From positions 1 through 58,166 of the forward strand of contig JAFEFZ010000252.1 in NCBI GenBank assembly GCA_018240325.1: DNA of 58,166 bases, read 5' to 3'. Positions 1 to 11,461 of this stretch are shown piece by piece. The translations under genes were made by a program, and so were the position numbers. The notes under the pieces are model-generated. The model saw only the letters and a program-made list of their open reading frames with translations. It searched no databases and had not been told where the DNA came from. Each line of letters starts with the position of its first letter. Positions within the stretch are counted from its first letter, which is position 1. The stretch comes from Pseudomonadota bacterium (lineage in GTDB: Bacteria > Pseudomonadota > Gammaproteobacteria > Burkholderiales > Burkholderiaceae_C).

Positions 1-2104
1 CCTGCAGCGGCGCCGCCGCAGCGGGCACGGCCGCAGCCGCAGCAGGGGCGGGCGCCGGTGCCGCCGCGGTCACACCCTGGGCAGGCGCGGGCGCAGCCGC
101 CGTCGCAGCCGGAGCAGCCGCCGGTGCCGCCGCCGCTTCCGGCGGCAGCGCAGCCGGCATGCCGGGCAGCGGCACCTCGTCGGCGCGGCGCTGCTTGCCC
201 ACGGGCGCGGTCGACTTGCCCTGGCGCGTCAGCGCGATGTCTTCCTCGCTCGGATACAGGCCGAGCAGCACGTAGTCGAACACCCGGCGCGCGATCGGCG
301 CGGCTGCCTCCGAGCCGAAGCCGGCGTTCTCGACGACCACCGCGAGCACCACCTTCGGGTCGGGCAGCGGCGCGACCGCGATGTACAGCGAGTGGTCGCG
401 CTTGTGCTCCTCGAGCTTCGATGCGTCGTACTTCTGGTTGGCCCGGATGCCCACCGCCTGCGCGGTGCCGGTCTTGCCGCCGCTCTTGTACGGCGCGTTG
501 GCGAAGGAGCGCACCGAGGTGCCCTCCTGCGTGACGCCGTGCAGCGCGCGCAGGATCAGCTCCACGTGCTCGGGCTTGAGCGCCAGCGGCTCGAGCGGCT
601 CGGCGGCGACGCGGCGCTTGTCGCCGCTGAGCACGTCCTCGACCTCGCGCACCAGGTGCGGCCGAAAGCGCTGCCCGCCGGACACCAGCGTCGCGGTGGC
701 GCTGGCCAGCTGCAGCATCGTGAAGGCGTTGTAGCCCTGGCCGATGCCCAGCGAGATCGTCTCGCCGGCGTACCACTTCTGCTGCTCGGGGCGCTTGTAG
801 TAGCGCCGCTTCCATTCGGTGGACGGCAGCACGCCGGTGCCCTCGCCTTCCAGGTCGATGCCGGTGCGGCGGCCGAAGCCGAAGGGCGACAGCTGCTCGT
901 GCATCAGGTCCACGCCCATCTCGTTGGCCAGCGAGTAGTAGTACACGTTGCTCGACTTGACGATCGAGCGGTACATGTCCACCGGGCCGAGGCCGCGGTC
1001 GCCGTGGCTGCGGAACACGTGGTTGCCGAACGCGAAGGTGGCGTTGTCCTGGATGATCGTGCCCGGCGCGCGCTTGCCGCTGTTCAGCGCCGCCATCGCC
1101 ATGAAGGGCTTGTAGGTCGAGCCCGGCGGGTAGGTGCCGCGCAGCGCCCGGTTCAGCAGCGGCTTGTCGATCGACTCGTTCAGCTCGCGCCAGCTGTCGA
1201 AGTCGATGCCGTCGACGAACAGGTTCGGGTCGAAGGTGGGCTTGCTGACGAAGGCCAGGATCTCGCCCGAGCGCGGGTCGATCGCCACCAGCGCGCCGCG
1301 GCGGTCGCCGAACAGCTCCTCGACCAGCGCCTGCAGCCGGATGTCGACCGACAGCACCAGCGTGTTGCCCGGCGTCGGCGCGTGGCTGGACAGGCGCCGC
1401 AGCGCGCGCCCGCCGGCGCTGGTCTCGACCCGCTCGAAGCCGGTCTGGCCGTGCAGCTCGCCTTCGTAGCTCTGCTCCAGGCCGAGCTTGCCGATGTATT
1501 CGGTGCCCTTGTAGTTGGCCAGCTGCTCGTCGGGCCAATCCTCCATCTTCGTCTTCTCGGCCTGGTTGATGCGGCCGATGTAGCCGAGCAGGTGGCTGCC
1601 GGTCTCGCCCAGCGGGTAGCTGCGGAACAGCCGCGCCTTGATCTCGACACCGGGGAAGCGGTAGCGCTGCGCCATGAAGCGCGCGACTTCCTCGTCGCCG
1701 AGCTTGGTGCGGATCGGCAGCGAGTCGAAGCTCTTGCCTTCGTCGACCAGGCGGCGGAAGCGCTTGCGGTCGCGCGGCTGGATCTCGACCACCTCGGCGA
1801 GCGCGTCGATGGTGGCTTCCAGGTCGCCGGCCTTGGACGGCGTGATCTCCAGCGTGTAGGCCGAGTAGTTGGTGGCCAGCACGACACCGCTGCGGTCGAT
1901 GATGCGGCCGCGGTTGGGCACGATCGGCAGCACCGCGGTGCGGTTGGTTTCGGCCTGCGCAGCCAGGTCTTCGTGGCGCATCACCTGCAGGTAGCCCAGG
2001 CGCGCACCGAGCAGGCCGAAGGCGCCGAGCACCACCAGCCCGGCGACGAACAGCCGCAGCCGGAAGCGGTCGAGTTCGCTGCGCAGGTTCCTGAGCTCGG
2101 CCAT
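1..2104 (-). CDS. mrdA: Penicillin-binding protein 2 (peptidoglycan transpeptidase of elongation), 3' end beyond window
   Basis: Class B penicillin-binding protein that cross-links peptidoglycan during lateral wall growth as part of the MreB elongasome in the inner membrane. About 701 codons are visible and the frame stays open to the window edge, so the C-terminus is missing. A single N-terminal membrane helix lies at about residues 17-40, followed by the dimerisation domain and the transpeptidase domain. The catalytic serine is in the STYK motif (about residue 329), with SSN at about 384 and KTGT at about 544. The visible tail after the transpeptidase domain is Ala/Pro-rich and of low complexity. 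The ATG at 2104 follows mreD by 8 bp, so it is the last visible gene of mreB-mreC-mreD-mrdA; rodA is expected next but lies outside the window. Confidence 0.95.
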   Translation of the reverse strand, partial: MAELRNLRSELDRFRLRLFVAGLVVLGAFGLLGARLGYLQVMRHEDLAAQAETNRTAVLPIVPNRGRIIDRSGVVLATNYSAYTLEITPSKAGDLEATIDALAEVVEIQPRDRKRFRRLVDEGKSFDSLPIRTKLGDEEVARFMAQRYRFPGVEIKARLFRSYPLGETGSHLLGYIGRINQAEKTKMEDWPDEQLANYKGTEYIGKLGLEQSYEGELHGQTGFERVETSAGGRALRRLSSHAPTPGNTLVLSVDIRLQALVEELFGDRRGALVAIDPRSGEILAFVSKPTFDPNLFVDGIDFDSWRELNESIDKPLLNRALRGTYPPGSTYKPFMAMAALNSGKRAPGTIIQDNATFAFGNHVFRSHGDRGLGPVDMYRSIVKSSNVYYYSLANEMGVDLMHEQLSPFGFGRRTGIDLEGEGTGVLPSTEWKRRYYKRPEQQKWYAGETISLGIGQGYNAFTMLQLASATATLVSGGQRFRPHLVREVEDVLSGDKRRVAAEPLEPLALKPEHVELILRALHGVTQEGTSVRSFANAPYKSGGKTGTAQAVGIRANQKYDASKLEEHKRDHSLYIAVAPLPDPKVVLAVVVENAGFGSEAAAPIARRVFDYVLLGLYPSEEDIALTRQGKSTAPVGKQRRADEVPLPGMPAALPPEAAAAPAAAPAATAAAPAPAQGVTAAAPAPAPAAAAAVPAAAAPLQ

Positions 2105-2112
2105 GGTCTGGG

Positions 2113-2646
2113 CTACAGCGGGCGGTTGCGGTCGGGGTCGGGGGCGCGGCGCTGCGGCGCCAGCAGCAGCGCGGTGACCACCGGCCACAGCAACGCTTCG
2201 ATGAGCGGCGCGAGCAGCAGTTCCCAGCCCGGGAACATGCCGCCGGCCACCATGCGCACGATCAGCGACACGCCGTGCGCCGCCAGGAACAGCGGCAGCA
2301 CCTGCAGCGCCTGCTCGGCCAGCCCGAACCACAGCAGCCGGCGGTGGATGCTGATTGCGCCGAAGCTCATCAGCGTGTAGGCCAGCGCGTGCTGGCCCAG
2401 CAGCGCGCCCTGGTGCACGTCGGTCAGCAGGCCGAAGACGAAGGCCACGCCGACGCCGACGCGCCGCGGCTGGTGCACGTTCCAGAACACCAGCACCAGC
2501 GCCAGCAGGTCGGGCTGCGCCGGATGGCGGCCCAGCGGCAGCATGCTCAGGCCGAGCGCGGCCAGCAGCGAGAAGGCGATGAACAGCGGGTTGACCGGCA
2601 GCAGCAGCTGGCGCGATCCGCGCGGCAGCGTCGTCGACCGGTCCAT
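2113..2646 (-). CDS. mreD: Rod shape-determining protein MreD
   Basis: Small polytopic inner-membrane protein (177 aa) of the elongation complex, acting with MreC to link MreB to the wall synthases. The sequence is strongly hydrophobic with about five predicted membrane segments, and contains the family-like stretch FGLLTDVHQGALLGQHALAY at about residues 72-91. Length is normal for the family. It starts 16 bp after the mreC stop and ends 8 bp before mrdA, consistent with one transcript. Function is assigned from family resemblance and operon position. Confidence 0.92.
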   Translation of the reverse strand: MDRSTTLPRGSRQLLLPVNPLFIAFSLLAALGLSMLPLGRHPAQPDLLALVLVFWNVHQPRRVGVGVAFVFGLLTDVHQGALLGQHALAYTLMSFGAISIHRRLLWFGLAEQALQVLPLFLAAHGVSLIVRMVAGGMFPGWELLLAPLIEALLWPVVTALLLAPQRRAPDPDRNRPL

Positions 2647-2662
2647 CGATGCGGCTCCGGGC

Positions 2663-3583
2663 TCAGCGGCGCGCCGCCCGGGGGACGCTGGCGGCGGCAG
2701 CCGGCGCCGGCACGTCTTCGCGCACGGGCAGGCGCAGCTGCAGCGGCTCGAGCACCAGCACGTGGCGCACGCCGTCGGCCTGCGCCGCCGGCTGCAGCAC
2801 GATCCGGGCGAAACCCGATTCGGCGCGCCGCTCCACCGCCTGCACCCGCGCCACCGGCAGCTCGGCCGGGTACACGCCGTCGATGCCGCTGGTGACCAGC
2901 AGGTCGCCGACCTGCACGTCGGCGTTGGCCGCCATGTAGCGCAGCTCCATCACGTCGCCGCCGCTGCCGCCGAAGGCGGCGCTGCGGGCGCGCGTGCGCG
3001 CGTTCAGCACCGGGATCGCCGCGTCCTTGTCGATCAGCAGCGTGACCTGCGCGCTCATCGGATAGACGCGCGTCACCTGCCCGAGCACGCCCGCCGGCAC
3101 CAGCACCGGCGAGCCCGGCGCGATGCCGTGGGCGGCGCCGCGGTCGATGACCAGCTTGCGCGAATACGGATCGGCGGCCTCGTACAGCACCTCGGCCGCG
3201 GTCGAGCGCACCGGCAGTGCGGCGCGCAGCTCGAGCAGCGCGCGCAGCCGCTCGTTCTCGATGCGCAGCCGCTCGGCGGCCGCCGCCTGGGCCGACTGCT
3301 GCGCCAGCTGCTCGCGCGCGCGGTGCTCGTGCGCCAGCGCCGCGTCGAGCCCGCGCAGGTAGTCGGCGGCGCCGCGCCACAGCTCCACCGGCACCGCCAG
3401 CGTCTGCTCGACCGGCAGCAGCGCGGTCGCGATCGCCGCGCGCACCGGCTGCGCATAGTGGAAGCGCGTGTCGGCCACCATCAGGAACACGGCCAGCGCC
3501 GCGAAGAACGCGAGCTTGGTCAGGGCCGACGGGCCCTGGTGGAAGAACGGCGGCGGCGTGCGGTCGTAGGTGGCGGTGGCCAT
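2663..3583 (-). CDS. mreC: Rod shape-determining protein MreC
   Basis: Bitopic inner-membrane protein (306 aa) whose periplasmic beta domain organises the elongation machinery and contacts PBP2. There is one N-terminal membrane helix at about residues 21-38, then an Ala/Glu/Arg-rich coiled-coil at about 70-120 and the double beta-barrel domain at about 130-275, including the stretch LVIDRGAAHGIAPGSPV. The C-terminal roughly 25 residues are Ala/Pro-rich and probably disordered. It lies 39 bp after mreB in the mre operon. Confidence 0.95.
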   Translation of the reverse strand: MATATYDRTPPPFFHQGPSALTKLAFFAALAVFLMVADTRFHYAQPVRAAIATALLPVEQTLAVPVELWRGAADYLRGLDAALAHEHRAREQLAQQSAQAAAAERLRIENERLRALLELRAALPVRSTAAEVLYEAADPYSRKLVIDRGAAHGIAPGSPVLVPAGVLGQVTRVYPMSAQVTLLIDKDAAIPVLNARTRARSAAFGGSGGDVMELRYMAANADVQVGDLLVTSGIDGVYPAELPVARVQAVERRAESGFARIVLQPAAQADGVRHVLVLEPLQLRLPVREDVPAPAAAASVPRAARR

Positions 3584-3622
3584 GACACGCGGCGCGCAGT
3601 GCGCACGGAACGCGCGGCGCGA

Positions 3623-6776
<3,154 letters not shown>

Positions 6777-6780
<4 letters not shown>

Positions 6781-8225
6781 ACGCACCGCAGCTGATCCGC
6801 GGCTTCGAGGTGGTGATCGGCATCGAGACCCACGCGCAGCTGTCCACCGCCAGCAAGATCTTCAGCGGCGCCTCGACCGCCTTCGGCGCCGCGCCCAACA
6901 CCCAGGCCAGCGCGATCGACTTGGCGCTGCCCGGCACGCTGCCGGTGCTCAACCGCGGCGCGGTCGAGCGCGCGATCCGCTTCGGGCTGGCGGTGGGCGC
7001 GCGCGTGGCGCCGCTGTCGATCTTCGCGCGCAAGAACTACTTCTACCCCGACCTGCCCAAGGGCTACCAGATCAGCCAGTACGAGCTGCCGGTGGTGCAG
7101 GGCGGGCAGGTCGAGTTCCGCGTCGGCGACGCGCCGGCGCGCGTGCGCCTGACGCGCGCGCACCTCGAGGAGGACGCCGGCAAGTCGCTGCACGAGGACT
7201 ACGCCGGCGCCACCGGCATCGACCTGAACCGCGCCGGCACGCCGCTGCTCGAGATCGTGACCGAGCCCGACATGCGCAGCAGCGCCGAGGCGGTGGCCTA
7301 TGCGCGCGCGCTGCACGCGCTGGTGGTGTGGCTCGGCGTGTGCGACGGCAACATGCAGGAGGGCAGCTTTCGCTGCGACGCCAACGTGTCGGTGCGCCGC
7401 CCCGGCGCCGCGCTGGGCACGCGCCGCGAGATCAAGAACCTGAACAGCTTCCGCTTCCTGCAGCAGGCGATCGACTTCGAGGTGCAGTGGCAGATCGACC
7501 GCATCGAGGACGGGCTGCCGATCGAGCAGGCCACCGTGCTGTTCGACCCGGCCACCGGCGAGACGCGCGCGATGCGCAGCAAGGAAGACGCGCACGACTA
7601 CCGCTACTTCCCCGACCCCGACCTGCCGCCGCTGGTGATCGAGCCGGCCTGGATCGAGCGGGTGCGCGCGGCGATGCCCGAGCTGCCCGCGGCAATGGCC
7701 GCGCGGCTGCAGCGTGACGACGGGCTGGCGCCGGCCGACGCCGCGCTGATGACGCAAAGCCTCGCCTTCGCCCGGTACTACGAAGCGCTGCGCGACGCCT
7801 GCGGCCAGCCCAAGCTCGCCGCCAACTGGCTGATGGGCGAGGTCTCGCGCCGGCTCAACGCCGAAGGGCGCGAGATCGGCGCGGCGCCGGTGGCCGCCGC
7901 GGCGCTGGGCGCGCTGCTGCGGCGGGTCGCCGACGGCACGGTGTCCAACCACGGCGCCCGGCAGGTGCTCGATGCGCTGTGGGACGGCGCGGCCGAGGGC
8001 GCCGACGCGCTGATCGAGCGGCTGGGGCTGAAGCAGATGAGCGACGCGGGCGCGCTCGAGGCGATCGTCGACGCGGTGATCGCCGCGCAGCCGAAGTCGG
8101 TGCAGGAATACCGCGCCGGCAAGGACAAGGCCTTCAACGCGCTCGTCGGGCAGGTGATGAAGGCCAGCCAGGGCAAGGCCAACCCGGCGCAGGCCGGCGA
8201 GCTGCTGCGCCGCAAGCTGGGCTGA
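6777..8225 (+). CDS. gatB: Asp-tRNA(Asn)/Glu-tRNA(Gln) amidotransferase subunit B
   Basis: tRNA-binding and kinase subunit (482 aa) of GatCAB that activates the misacylated residue and receives ammonia from GatA. The N-terminal cradle begins [13 protein letters not shown], followed by the signature [13 protein letters not shown] and [13 protein letters not shown], and a C-terminal YqeY-like tail domain from about residue 340. The ATG at 6777 is fixed by the 4-bp overlap with gatA. Presence of gatCAB suggests that Gln-tRNA and/or Asn-tRNA are made indirectly here. Confidence 0.97.
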
Positions 8226-8267
8226 GAGGCTGGGAGGCCGAGAGGCTGCCGGCGCGGGCCGCGGCCT

Positions 8268-9008
8268 TCAGTGCAGGTTCGACGTCTTGACGGCCGCCGG
8301 CAGCACGGCAGCGCCGCCCGCGGGCGCCCCCGGTGCCGCCGGCGCGAGCGGCCCGAGCGAGCCCGGCGCCGCACCGGCCCACAGCAGCTTCAGCCGTGCG
8401 AGCTCGGCGTCGTACAGGCGGTTGATCCGGTCGATCTCGGCCAGCTGCTGCAGGCGCGCGGCGCGCTGCGCTTCGGTGGCGGCTTCGTTGGCGTCGATCT
8501 GGCTGCGCAGCTTCGGCGGCAGCGGCTTGCCGGCGTAGAACTCGGTCTCGGTGTCCAGCGGCTTGCGCTCGGCGGCCAGCTCCAGCAGCCGCCGCTCGGA
8601 GGTCTGCATCGCCAGCCGCACCGAATCGAGCGCCGCTTCGCGCGCCTTGCGGTGCGGCGCCTCGCTCGGGTAGCGGGCCAGCAGGTTGCGGTCGCGGCGC
8701 ACCGCGTCGGCCTGGGCGGCGCGGGCTTCGGCGCGTTGCCGCGCCTCGGCCTCCTGTGCGGCGCGCTCGTCGGCGGTATAGCTCGGCGGATGAACCGCCT
8801 TGAGCGAGCCGTCGCGGTTGAGCACCCGCTGCTCCTTCGCGGTGCACTCGGGGATCGGCCGGTCGGAGGTCAGCCTGCGGCCCTTGTCGTCGGTGCAGGT
8901 GTAGATGCCGCTGGCCGGCGCCGCGGGCGGCTGCTGCGCGGCGGCGGCTGCCGCCGCCACCGCCAGCAGCAGCGGCAGCAGGCGATGGCCGCAGACCTCT
9001 CGATGCAT
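8268..9008 (-). CDS. DUF4124 domain-containing putative periplasmic protein
   Basis: Predicted exported protein of 246 aa and unknown function. An N-terminal signal peptide (LLPLLLAVAAAAAAA followed by QQ) precedes a short DUF4124-type domain with GIYTCTDDKGRRLTSDRPIPEC, then a long Ala/Arg/Glu-rich helical region at about residues 75-205 likely to form a coiled coil, and an Ala/Pro-rich tail. The ATG at 9008 directly abuts the pyrE stop (TGA then ATG with no gap), so it is probably cotranscribed with pyrE. It converges with gatB across 42 bp. Confidence 0.8.
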   Translation of the reverse strand: MHREVCGHRLLPLLLAVAAAAAAAQQPPAAPASGIYTCTDDKGRRLTSDRPIPECTAKEQRVLNRDGSLKAVHPPSYTADERAAQEAEARQRAEARAAQADAVRRDRNLLARYPSEAPHRKAREAALDSVRLAMQTSERRLLELAAERKPLDTETEFYAGKPLPPKLRSQIDANEAATEAQRAARLQQLAEIDRINRLYDAELARLKLLWAGAAPGSLGPLAPAAPGAPAGGAAVLPAAVKTSNLH

Positions 9009-9686
9009 TCAGACTCCGTATCGGTCGCGGTACCGTTGCACCGGCCCGGCAAACACCTGCAGGGCCGGGTCGTCGGTGGACCGCAGATAGTGCAGCAAGT
9101 CCTGCAGCGTCGCAATCGCCGCCACCGGCAGGCTCAGCCGGCCCGTGACGTACTGCACCGCGGACCACTCGACATCCTTATCGCCTTCGGTGGCCTTTTC
9201 TTGACGGTCCAGCGCGATCAATACGCCACAGGGGCGCGCGCCGGCGGCCTGCAGCAGGCGGATCGACTCGCGCACCGAGGTGCCGGCCGAGATCACGTCG
9301 TCGATGATCAGCACCCGCCCGGCCACCGGCGCGCCGATCAGGATGCCGCCCTCGCCGTGGTCCTTGGGCTCCTTGCGGTTGTAGGCGAAGGGCGCGTTGC
9401 GCCCCAGCCGCGCCAGTTCCACCGCGGTGGCGGCTGCGAGCGTGATGCCCTTGTACGCGGGGCCGAACAGCATGTCGAAGCCCAGGCCCGAGTCGAGCAG
9501 GCGGCGTGCATAGAATTCCGCGAGGCGCCCGAGCTTGGCGCCGTCGTTGAACAGCCCGGCGTTGAAAAAGTAGGGCGACATCCGCCCCGCCTTCGTCTTG
9601 AATTCGCCGAAGCGCAGCACGCCGGAACGCACCGCAAAGTGCACGAAGTCGCGGGCCAGCTCGGCCGAGGGCGGCGGCAGGGTCAT
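9009..9686 (-). CDS. pyrE: Orotate phosphoribosyltransferase
   Basis: Cytoplasmic enzyme (225 aa) of de novo pyrimidine synthesis that converts orotate and PRPP to OMP. The PRPP-binding motif VLIIDDVISAGTSVRE, the substrate region LFGPAYKGITLAAATA, and FKTKAGRMSPYFFNAG near the N-terminus are all present. The frame is open far upstream because of high GC; the ATG at 9686 gives the canonical N-terminus and length. Its start is only 12 bp from the GTG start of the divergent exonuclease III gene, so both promoters must overlap coding sequence. Confidence 0.97.
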   Translation of the reverse strand: MTLPPPSAELARDFVHFAVRSGVLRFGEFKTKAGRMSPYFFNAGLFNDGAKLGRLAEFYARRLLDSGLGFDMLFGPAYKGITLAAATAVELARLGRNAPFAYNRKEPKDHGEGGILIGAPVAGRVLIIDDVISAGTSVRESIRLLQAAGARPCGVLIALDRQEKATEGDKDVEWSAVQYVTGRLSLPVAAIATLQDLLHYLRSTDDPALQVFAGPVQRYRDRYGV

Positions 9687-9698
9687 GAGAGGGCTTTC

Positions 9699-10484
9699 GT
9701 GTTCCGCTTGGTCACACTGAACCTGAACGGCATCCGTTCGGCGGCGAGCAAGGGCTTCGTGGAATGGGCGCACGAGGCAGACGCCGATTTTATCGGCGTG
9801 CAGGAGGTGCGCGCCCAGGCCGAAGACATGGCCGGGCGCTTCGACCGGATCGGGCCGCTGCGCGGCCACTTCCACCTGGCGCAGAAGAAGGGATACGCCG
9901 GCGTCGGCCTGTACGCGCGGCGCGAGCCCAGCGAGGTGCGCGCCGGATTCGGCAGCCGCGAGTTCGACGCCGAGGGGCGTTACGTGGAGCTGCGCTTCGA
10001 CACGCCGCAGCGCGCGTTCAGCCTGATCAGCTGCTACTTCCCCAGCGGCTCCAGCGGCGAAGAGCGCCAGGCGGCCAAGTACCGCTTCCTCGCGCGGCTG
10101 TACCCGCACCTGACGAAGCTCGCGCGCGAGCGCGAGTTCATCCTGGTCGGCGACGTCAACATCGCCCACCACGAGATCGACCTGAAGAACTGGAAGGGCA
10201 ACCAGAAGAACTCGGGCTTCCTGCCCGAGGAGCGCGCCTGGCTGACCAAGCTGCTGACGCGCGGCGGGCTGGTCGACGTGTTCCGCCGCCTGAACCCGAA
10301 GCCCGAGCAGTACACGTGGTGGAGCAACCGCGGCCAGGCCTGGGCGAAGAACGTGGGCTGGCGGCTGGACTACCACCTCGCCACGCCGGGCGTGGCGGCG
10401 CTGGCGCGGCGCGAATCGATCTACCTGGACCGGCGCTTCTCGGACCACGCGCCGGTGATCATCGACTACGACTGCCGGCTGTAG
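9699..10484 (+). CDS. xthA: Exonuclease III family protein (Crc-like clade, catalytic residues kept)
   Basis: Exonuclease III/AP endonuclease family protein (261 aa), expected to cut at abasic sites in base excision repair. Active-site elements are visible: LNLNGIRSA, the metal-binding glutamate in GVQEVRA, VGDVNIAHHEIDLKN with Asp and Asn, WRLDYHLATP, and the C-terminal FSDHAP. The GFLPEERAWL segment and the position next to pyrE resemble Pseudomonas Crc, the exonuclease III homologue involved in catabolite repression; Crc as recalled has lost these acidic and His-pair residues, whereas this protein has them. The GTG at 9699 gives the canonical start (MFRLVTLNLNG). Enzymatic activity is likely; a regulatory role cannot be excluded. 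Confidence 0.9.
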   Translation: MFRLVTLNLNGIRSAASKGFVEWAHEADADFIGVQEVRAQAEDMAGRFDRIGPLRGHFHLAQKKGYAGVGLYARREPSEVRAGFGSREFDAEGRYVELRFDTPQRAFSLISCYFPSGSSGEERQAAKYRFLARLYPHLTKLAREREFILVGDVNIAHHEIDLKNWKGNQKNSGFLPEERAWLTKLLTRGGLVDVFRRLNPKPEQYTWWSNRGQAWAKNVGWRLDYHLATPGVAALARRESIYLDRRFSDHAPVIIDYDCRL

Positions 10485-10666
10485 CCGCCGGCCCGCTGCC
10501 GGGCCCGGATGCGCCGGCCGTTTCCAGGCAGATTGCCGGCCGACTGCCGGCCCGGCCGGCGCATGCGCCGATGCCGACGCGTCGCCGCCCGCCGCCCGCC
10601 GCCCGCCGATCGCCGCTCGCCGCTCGCCGCCTTCGCCGAAGGCCGCCATTCCCGAAGGCCGCCATT

Positions 10667-10688
10667 CAATCAATCGTTTGATTGATTG
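10667..10688. promoter_or_regulatory. Palindromic TetR-type operator
   Basis: Perfect inverted repeat: CAATCAATC at 10667-10675 and GATTGATTG at 10680-10688, separated by GTTT. It lies immediately upstream of a -10-like TAGAAT and 14 bp before the ATG of the tetR-type gene. Size and symmetry fit a dimeric TetR-family repressor site, suggesting autoregulation of the efflux operon. Inferred from position and symmetry. Confidence 0.8.
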
Positions 10689-10689
10689 C

Positions 10690-10695
10690 TAGAAT
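10690..10695 (+). promoter_or_regulatory. -10-like box of the tetR-RND efflux operon
   Basis: TAGAAT directly after the operator. A transcription start 6-8 nt downstream would fall at or next to the ATG at 10703, predicting a leaderless or nearly leaderless mRNA; no Shine-Dalgarno sequence precedes that ATG. No good -35 is visible, since the position is taken by the operator arm. Confidence 0.5.
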
Positions 10696-10702
10696 CGCGC
10701 CG

Positions 10703-11461
10703 ATGTCAGCCACGACCACCGCAGACGGCGTGCCGATCGGTACAGGCGTAGGCGCAAGTCAGCGCCCGCTTCGGCTGGGTGCCGAAGCCACCCGCAGCCG
10801 CCTGCTGGGCAGCGGCCTGCGGCTGTTCGCGCTGCAGGGCTACAGCAAGACCTCGACGCGCGAGCTGGCCGAGGATGCCGACGCCAACGTCGCGGCGATC
10901 AGCTACCACTTCGGCGACAAGGCCGGGCTGTACCGTGCGGTGTTCTGCGAACCTGCCGGGCTGAACCCGGCCGAGCTGGCACGCCGGCTCGACGCGCGCC
11001 CCGACCTGGCCGACGCGCTGCACGTGTTCTTTGCCGCGCTGCTCGACCCGCTGCGCGACGGCGACCAGGCGCGGCTGCACATGAAGCTGCACTTCCGCGA
11101 GATGCTCGAGCCCACGGGTTTGTGCGCCGACGGCGCCGCCGAGGGCATCCGGCCGGCGCACGAGGCGCTGCTGGCGCGCCTTGGCCGCCATTTCGGGCTG
11201 GCCGGCGCCGACGACGAGCTGCAGCGCCTGACGGTGTGCATCGCCGGCCTGGGCGTGCACCTGCACGTCGGCCACGACGCGATCGGCCGGCTCGCGCCGC
11301 GGCTGTTCGAGGGCGACGGCGCAATCGACCGCTGGATCGAGCGGCTGGTGCAGTGCGCGCTGGCCATGGTCGAGGCCGAGACGCGGCGCCGCGGCGCGCC
11401 CGCCGCACCCACCGTATCCGCCGCATCGGCGGCCACGCAAGGCAAAGGGAGTACGACATGA
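10703..11461 (+). CDS. TetR/AcrR family transcriptional regulator, CerR-type C-terminal domain
   Basis: DNA-binding repressor (252 aa) expected to control the adjacent RND pump. The N-terminal helix-turn-helix spans about residues 30-75, with the recognition helix in ANVAAISYHFGDKAGLYRAVF. The C-terminal ligand-binding half resembles the CerR/CecR-type domain (DUF1956). The start is uncertain: ATG 10703 was chosen, but an in-frame TTG at 10682 lies inside the operator and is less likely. The TGA overlaps the next ATG by 4 bp (11458-11461), giving translational coupling with the outer-membrane factor. A 22-bp palindrome just upstream is its probable operator. Confidence 0.9.
   Translation: MSATTTADGVPIGTGVGASQRPLRLGAEATRSRLLGSGLRLFALQGYSKTSTRELAEDADANVAAISYHFGDKAGLYRAVFCEPAGLNPAELARRLDARPDLADALHVFFAALLDPLRDGDQARLHMKLHFREMLEPTGLCADGAAEGIRPAHEALLARLGRHFGLAGADDELQRLTVCIAGLGVHLHVGHDAIGRLAPRLFEGDGAIDRWIERLVQCALAMVEAETRRRGAPAAPTVSAASAATQGKGSTT

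Noticed and set aside
10485-10660. Simple GC repeats after the exonuclease gene (CCGCCCG units and a duplicated CGAAGGCCGCCATTC)
   Set aside because: Looks like low-complexity slippage; a small GGCCCG/CGGGCC hairpin at 10490-10505 lacks a T-run and is too weak to call as a terminator.
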